Source: an uncultured Oscillospiraceae bacterium (GTDB lineage Bacteria > Bacillota > Clostridia > Oscillospirales > Oscillospiraceae). From it: a DNA stretch of 7,576 nucleotides. The notes under the pieces are model-generated. The model was not told the DNA's origin. It saw only the letters and a program-made list of their open reading frames with translations, and searched no databases. Made by a program: the position numbers and the translations under genes. Where the stretch lies: the NCBI GenBank assembly GCA_900758315.1, contig CAAERF010000411.1:1-7576 (forward strand), given 5' to 3'. Positions 5,861-7,576 of the stretch are shown here, one piece after another. Each line of letters begins with the position of its first letter. Position 1 is the stretch's first letter.

Positions 5861-6442
5861 TCAAAGCAGGCAGGTTAAAAAGTCAGGGTCATTGCGAAGT
5901 TTTTCCAGGGAGCGGGAGATCCAGGCGCCCACATGGGAAGGAGGGACTTGATAGAGGGCGGCGATGTCTGTAATGCGCATTCCCTGAACCTTCAGCGCCA
6001 GTGCTTCGATGCCAAGTCTGGCAACGCCCTGATAGTTCTGTTTGCTGGCTTCCAGCAGATCAAGGGTCTCCAGACGAGAAAGGTGGGAGTCAAAATGGTC
6101 ATCCGGCTGGTCTACCTGCTCTCCATCTGCGGCCAGCTCGCCCTGTTCTCCGATGATCAGCCGACTGACGTGCCGCCCCTGACTACAGATTTTTCGGCAG
6201 TAGGAGAGGAGTCCATTTTTCACAACCTTTTTGGCGTAGGTTGAAAACTGCGCCTGTCCGGCATGGTAGGTAAAAGCGGCCTTGCAGAGCCACAGGCATC
6301 CTTCCTGAAACAGATCTCCATACTCCAGACCACAGATGCCGGGATTTACATGGATGTTGTTGACAATGACCCAGTGAACGATGGATAGGTTTTGTTCTAC
6401 CAGTGTCTGCTGGTCTTTGGTAAGCTTAAAGTTTTGCTTCAT
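5861..6442 (-). CDS. Sigma-70-like RNA polymerase sigma factor, mobile-element type (193 aa)
   Basis: A compact two-domain sigma factor. Region 2 is clear: YGDLFQEGCLWLCKAAFTY (41-59) and FSTYAKKVVKNGLLSYCRK (66-84), matching the core-binding D-L-x-Q-E-G and promoter-melting F-S-T-Y-A segments of sigma-70 proteins. A polar, acidic linker (about 97-125) follows. Region 4 is a helix-turn-helix at about 144-183 (GIEALALKVQGMRITDIAAL followed by YQVPPSHVGAWISRSLEKLR), which would read the -35 box. Region 1 and most of region 3 are absent, as in ECF-like or element-encoded factors. GGAGGTG lies nine bases before the ATG, directly after the stop of the DUF3268 gene 16 bases upstream, so translation is probably coupled. 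It likely redirects host polymerase to element promoters. Its N-terminus resembles the partial sigma-like gene at the left edge. Confidence 0.88.
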   Translation of the reverse strand: MKQNFKLTKDQQTLVEQNLSIVHWVIVNNIHVNPGICGLEYGDLFQEGCLWLCKAAFTYHAGQAQFSTYAKKVVKNGLLSYCRKICSQGRHVSRLIIGEQGELAADGEQVDQPDDHFDSHLSRLETLDLLEASKQNYQGVARLGIEALALKVQGMRITDIAALYQVPPSHVGAWISRSLEKLRNDPDFLTCLL

Positions 6443-6458
6443 CAGGCTTCACCTCCGT

Positions 6459-6866
6459 TCAGGCAGCACGCCCGGATGTGTACGCCGGAGCCTGCTGACA
6501 GAGGGAAATGACTTGCTCGCACATATATTCGGAAAACTGGCCGATGTGGGTCTGGTGTGCATCCAGCCCCAGTTTGGCTTGCAGCCAGATATAGACCTCC
6601 CATTTTTCCATATGGCAGTCCTGCTGCAGTTTTTTTAGGGCACGATGGGCCAGAATGCGTTTGTGGCGCAGATCGCCATTCGCCAGTGTCCCCATGGGGA
6701 GCAATGTGCGCTCATGAGCACTGACATAGGCATTGCAGGCCGGCCATCTGTCGCAGACATACAGGAATTTTCCTCTGGTCTGTGGAGTAGATCCATACAC
6801 AAGGCTTGCAGGCCGAAGAGAAGCGTGAGCATGACAATAAGGACATTTGATTTGCTTTTGTTTCAA
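6459..6866 (-). CDS. DUF3268 family zinc-finger protein (135 aa, TTG start)
   Basis: The protein has the DUF3268 pattern: a zinc ribbon with CPYC (Cys8, Cys11) and a second pair at Cys38 and Cys44 (YVCDRWPAC), separated by LRPASLVYG. Then come LPMGTLANGDLRHKRILAHR (56-75) and a helical tail with WLQAKLGLD and THIGQFSEYMCEQVI. The domain is found on phages and conjugative elements of Bacillota and is probably a nucleic-acid-binding zinc protein of unknown exact role. The start is a TTG, because GGAGGTG lies eight bases before it; the ATG five codons earlier is part of that same ribosome site and cannot use it. A longer frame extends further upstream into the previous gene but without support. 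A small hairpin lies in the 56-base gap upstream. Confidence 0.9.
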   Translation of the reverse strand: MKQKQIKCPYCHAHASLRPASLVYGSTPQTRGKFLYVCDRWPACNAYVSAHERTLLPMGTLANGDLRHKRILAHRALKKLQQDCHMEKWEVYIWLQAKLGLDAHQTHIGQFSEYMCEQVISLCQQAPAYTSGRAA

Positions 6867-6871
6867 TAAAA

Positions 6872-6879
6872 TCACCTCC
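6872..6879 (-). promoter_or_regulatory. Ribosome binding site that fixes the TTG start of the DUF3268 gene
   Basis: GGAGGTGA on the minus strand sits eight bases before TTG at 6866. The in-frame ATG at 6881 overlaps it, so the TTG is preferred. Just upstream is the hairpin at 6883-6908, which could control access to this site. Confidence 0.75.
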
Positions 6880-6882
6880 ATT

Positions 6883-6908
6883 ACGCGCCGATGACGGCGG
6901 CATTGCGT
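6883..6908 (-). promoter_or_regulatory. Hairpin in front of the DUF3268 gene
   Basis: On the minus strand ACGC-AAT-GCCG-CCGTCAT-CGGC-GCGT folds into two stacked 4-pair stems with a three-base bulge on the 5' side; CGCCG-TCAT-CGGCG with a four-base loop is an alternative for the inner stem. It ends only three bases before the GGAGGTGA ribosome site. A cis-regulatory RNA named after DUF3268 genes has been described in Clostridiales; whether this is an example cannot be told by eye. Confidence 0.45.
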
Positions 6909-6922
6909 CTTAACAGGCAGAA

Positions 6923-7270
6923 TCATCCGAAGTAGGTATCCCGGTCTGGGCATAGCTGTAAAAACGGACATACATGGTCCGAAGAGGTATGCCATTCCAG
7001 AAACTTGGTATAAGCAGTCCGGAACGAGCGGCACTCCAGAATTGCAGAGCATTCTTCGGGGTCCACTGCTTCTCCACTCAGCTTCCGCACTGTCTGGACG
7101 GACAGAAAGATCGGCTGACAGCCTGCGTCTGCTGCCATCAGGAATCCCTCACAGGATGCCTGCCGGATCATTGGACAAAGTGAACCGCTGCAGCGGATGA
7201 ACAGGGCGTTGCGCCAGTTACCCCGGACTGCCTGCAGAAAGGAATAGAACTGACACGGTTTTTGATTCAT
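6923..7270 (-). CDS. Cysteine-rich protein of unknown function (115 aa)
   Basis: Not recognised. The start MNQKPCQFYSF follows GGAGGTG six bases upstream; a longer frame running up through the terminator is rejected. The protein has nine Cys in 115 residues (6, 27, 32, 40, 51, 74, 80, 101, 107), two of them in CSGSLC and two in CPFLQLC. There is no signal peptide or membrane segment, so the Cys are more likely metal ligands than disulfides in a cytoplasmic protein. A Trp/Arg region (VRGNWRNALFIRC) near the N-terminus could contact nucleic acid. It is the first gene after a strong terminator and is followed after 56 bases by the DUF3268 zinc-finger gene, in the same direction, so the two may work together. 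Function is unknown. Confidence 0.75.
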   Translation of the reverse strand: MNQKPCQFYSFLQAVRGNWRNALFIRCSGSLCPMIRQASCEGFLMAADAGCQPIFLSVQTVRKLSGEAVDPEECSAILECRSFRTAYTKFLEWHTSSDHVCPFLQLCPDRDTYFG

Positions 7271-7302
7271 GCTTTCACCTCCATTAGTCGTTATCTGCAA
7301 AT

Positions 7303-7344
7303 AAAAAAGGGGGCCAGCTGCAGAAGTTCTGCAAACTGGCCCCC
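7303..7344 (-). terminator. Intrinsic terminator after the DUF6133-like gene
   Basis: On the minus strand GGGGGCCAG pairs with CTGGCCCCC, and after a small bulge GCAGA pairs with TCTGC, followed by TTTTTTATTT. The stem begins about 11 bases after the stop codon of the membrane protein gene. The T-run ends about 32 bases before the start of the Cys-rich gene, which leaves no clear room for a promoter between. Confidence 0.88.
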
Positions 7345-7355
7345 TGATTTGGTGC

Positions 7356-7576
7356 TTAGGAGAACAGACTTTCAATCTCCTGGGTGATGCGGGGGATGAC
7401 CGTATCATTGAAGATGAGGGTCAGAGCCGCCAGGAGCAGCGCACCCAAAACTACGGCGATAATGATCTTGACGGCGTCCGAAATGTAAAAATCGCCGCGC
7501 TGATTGGACAATGCCATACGGCCGCGGTTGAGCAGATAGTTGGCTTTGGTATAGATATGGGTCGTGAATTTTCTCA
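7356..7576 (-). CDS. DUF6133-like small membrane protein (start codon cut by window edge)
   Basis: The readable frame begins RKFTTHIYTKANYLLNRGRM and ends EIESLFS. The two last bases of the window fit an ATG missing one base, so the protein is probably 73 residues and nearly complete. It has a basic, amphipathic N-terminal half, the motif GDFYISDAVKIIIAVV, and one hydrophobic segment (VKIIIAVVLGALLLAALTLIF), followed by NDTVIPRITQEIESLF. This is the pattern of small proteins I know as DUF6133, which are common in the transfer regions of clostridial conjugative elements, often near pilin-like and mating-channel genes. The single helix suggests an inner-membrane protein, perhaps a pilin-like or channel-associated subunit. 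A terminator follows directly. The exact start depends on the base just outside the window. Confidence 0.78.
   Translation of the reverse strand, partial: RKFTTHIYTKANYLLNRGRMALSNQRGDFYISDAVKIIIAVVLGALLLAALTLIFNDTVIPRITQEIESLFS

Noticed and set aside
6867..7052. N-terminal extension of the DUF3268 frame
   Set aside because: It overlaps the preceding gene and the ribosome site; the zinc-ribbon domain begins right after the TTG start.
7271..7408. N-terminal extension of the Cys-rich gene
   Set aside because: It would translate the terminator stem and part of the DUF6133-like gene; the GGAGGTG site fixes the start at 7270.

Overview
The window looks like part of an integrative and conjugative element (ICE), or a related conjugative plasmid, from a gut-type Clostridia (Bacillota) host. 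Base composition is near 50% GC and the Shine-Dalgarno sites are strong AAGGAGG or GGAGGTG types. All convincing genes lie on the minus strand, so transcription runs from right to left. The identification rests on family recognition: a DUF6133-type small membrane protein, a DUF3268 zinc-finger protein, an element-type SSB, a DUF932 protein and two small sigma-70-like factors. No integrase, relaxase, mating-channel ATPase or attachment site is visible, so the element type is an inference.

Layout in transcription order. 7576-7356: DUF6133-like membrane protein, missing at most one base of its start codon, then a strong terminator. 7270-5105: a tightly packed operon with a Cys-rich 115-aa protein, a DUF3268 zinc-ribbon protein (TTG start, small hairpin in front), a sigma-70-like factor and a conserved 231-aa protein, the last overlapping a two-helix membrane protein (5108-4617) by four bases. 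A hairpin terminator follows. 4471-3863: a conserved 202-aa protein of unknown function. 3862-3570: the only long gene-free stretch, holding a consensus promoter with an operator-like palindrome over its -35 box, a structured leader of about 150 nt and an intrinsic terminator just before ssb. 3569-3168: ssb, then another terminator. 3051-245: a membrane-anchored protein, a DUF932 protein and a Cys-cluster protein. A terminator follows, then the start of a second sigma-70-like factor (141-1) that runs off the left edge.

SSB, the DUF932 protein and possibly the Cys-cluster protein suggest a module that handles single-stranded DNA during transfer or establishment. The sigma-like factors and the structured RNAs look like the control layer. 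The most striking feature is a repeated arrangement: at four places (before 7270, 3569, 3051 and 141) a strong hairpin plus U-tract ends only about 20-40 nt before the next start codon. At three of these there is no room for a promoter in between, and at ssb the promoter lies on the far side of the terminator. Expression of the downstream gene then seems to need read-through, which suggests attenuation or processive antitermination as a recurring control principle.
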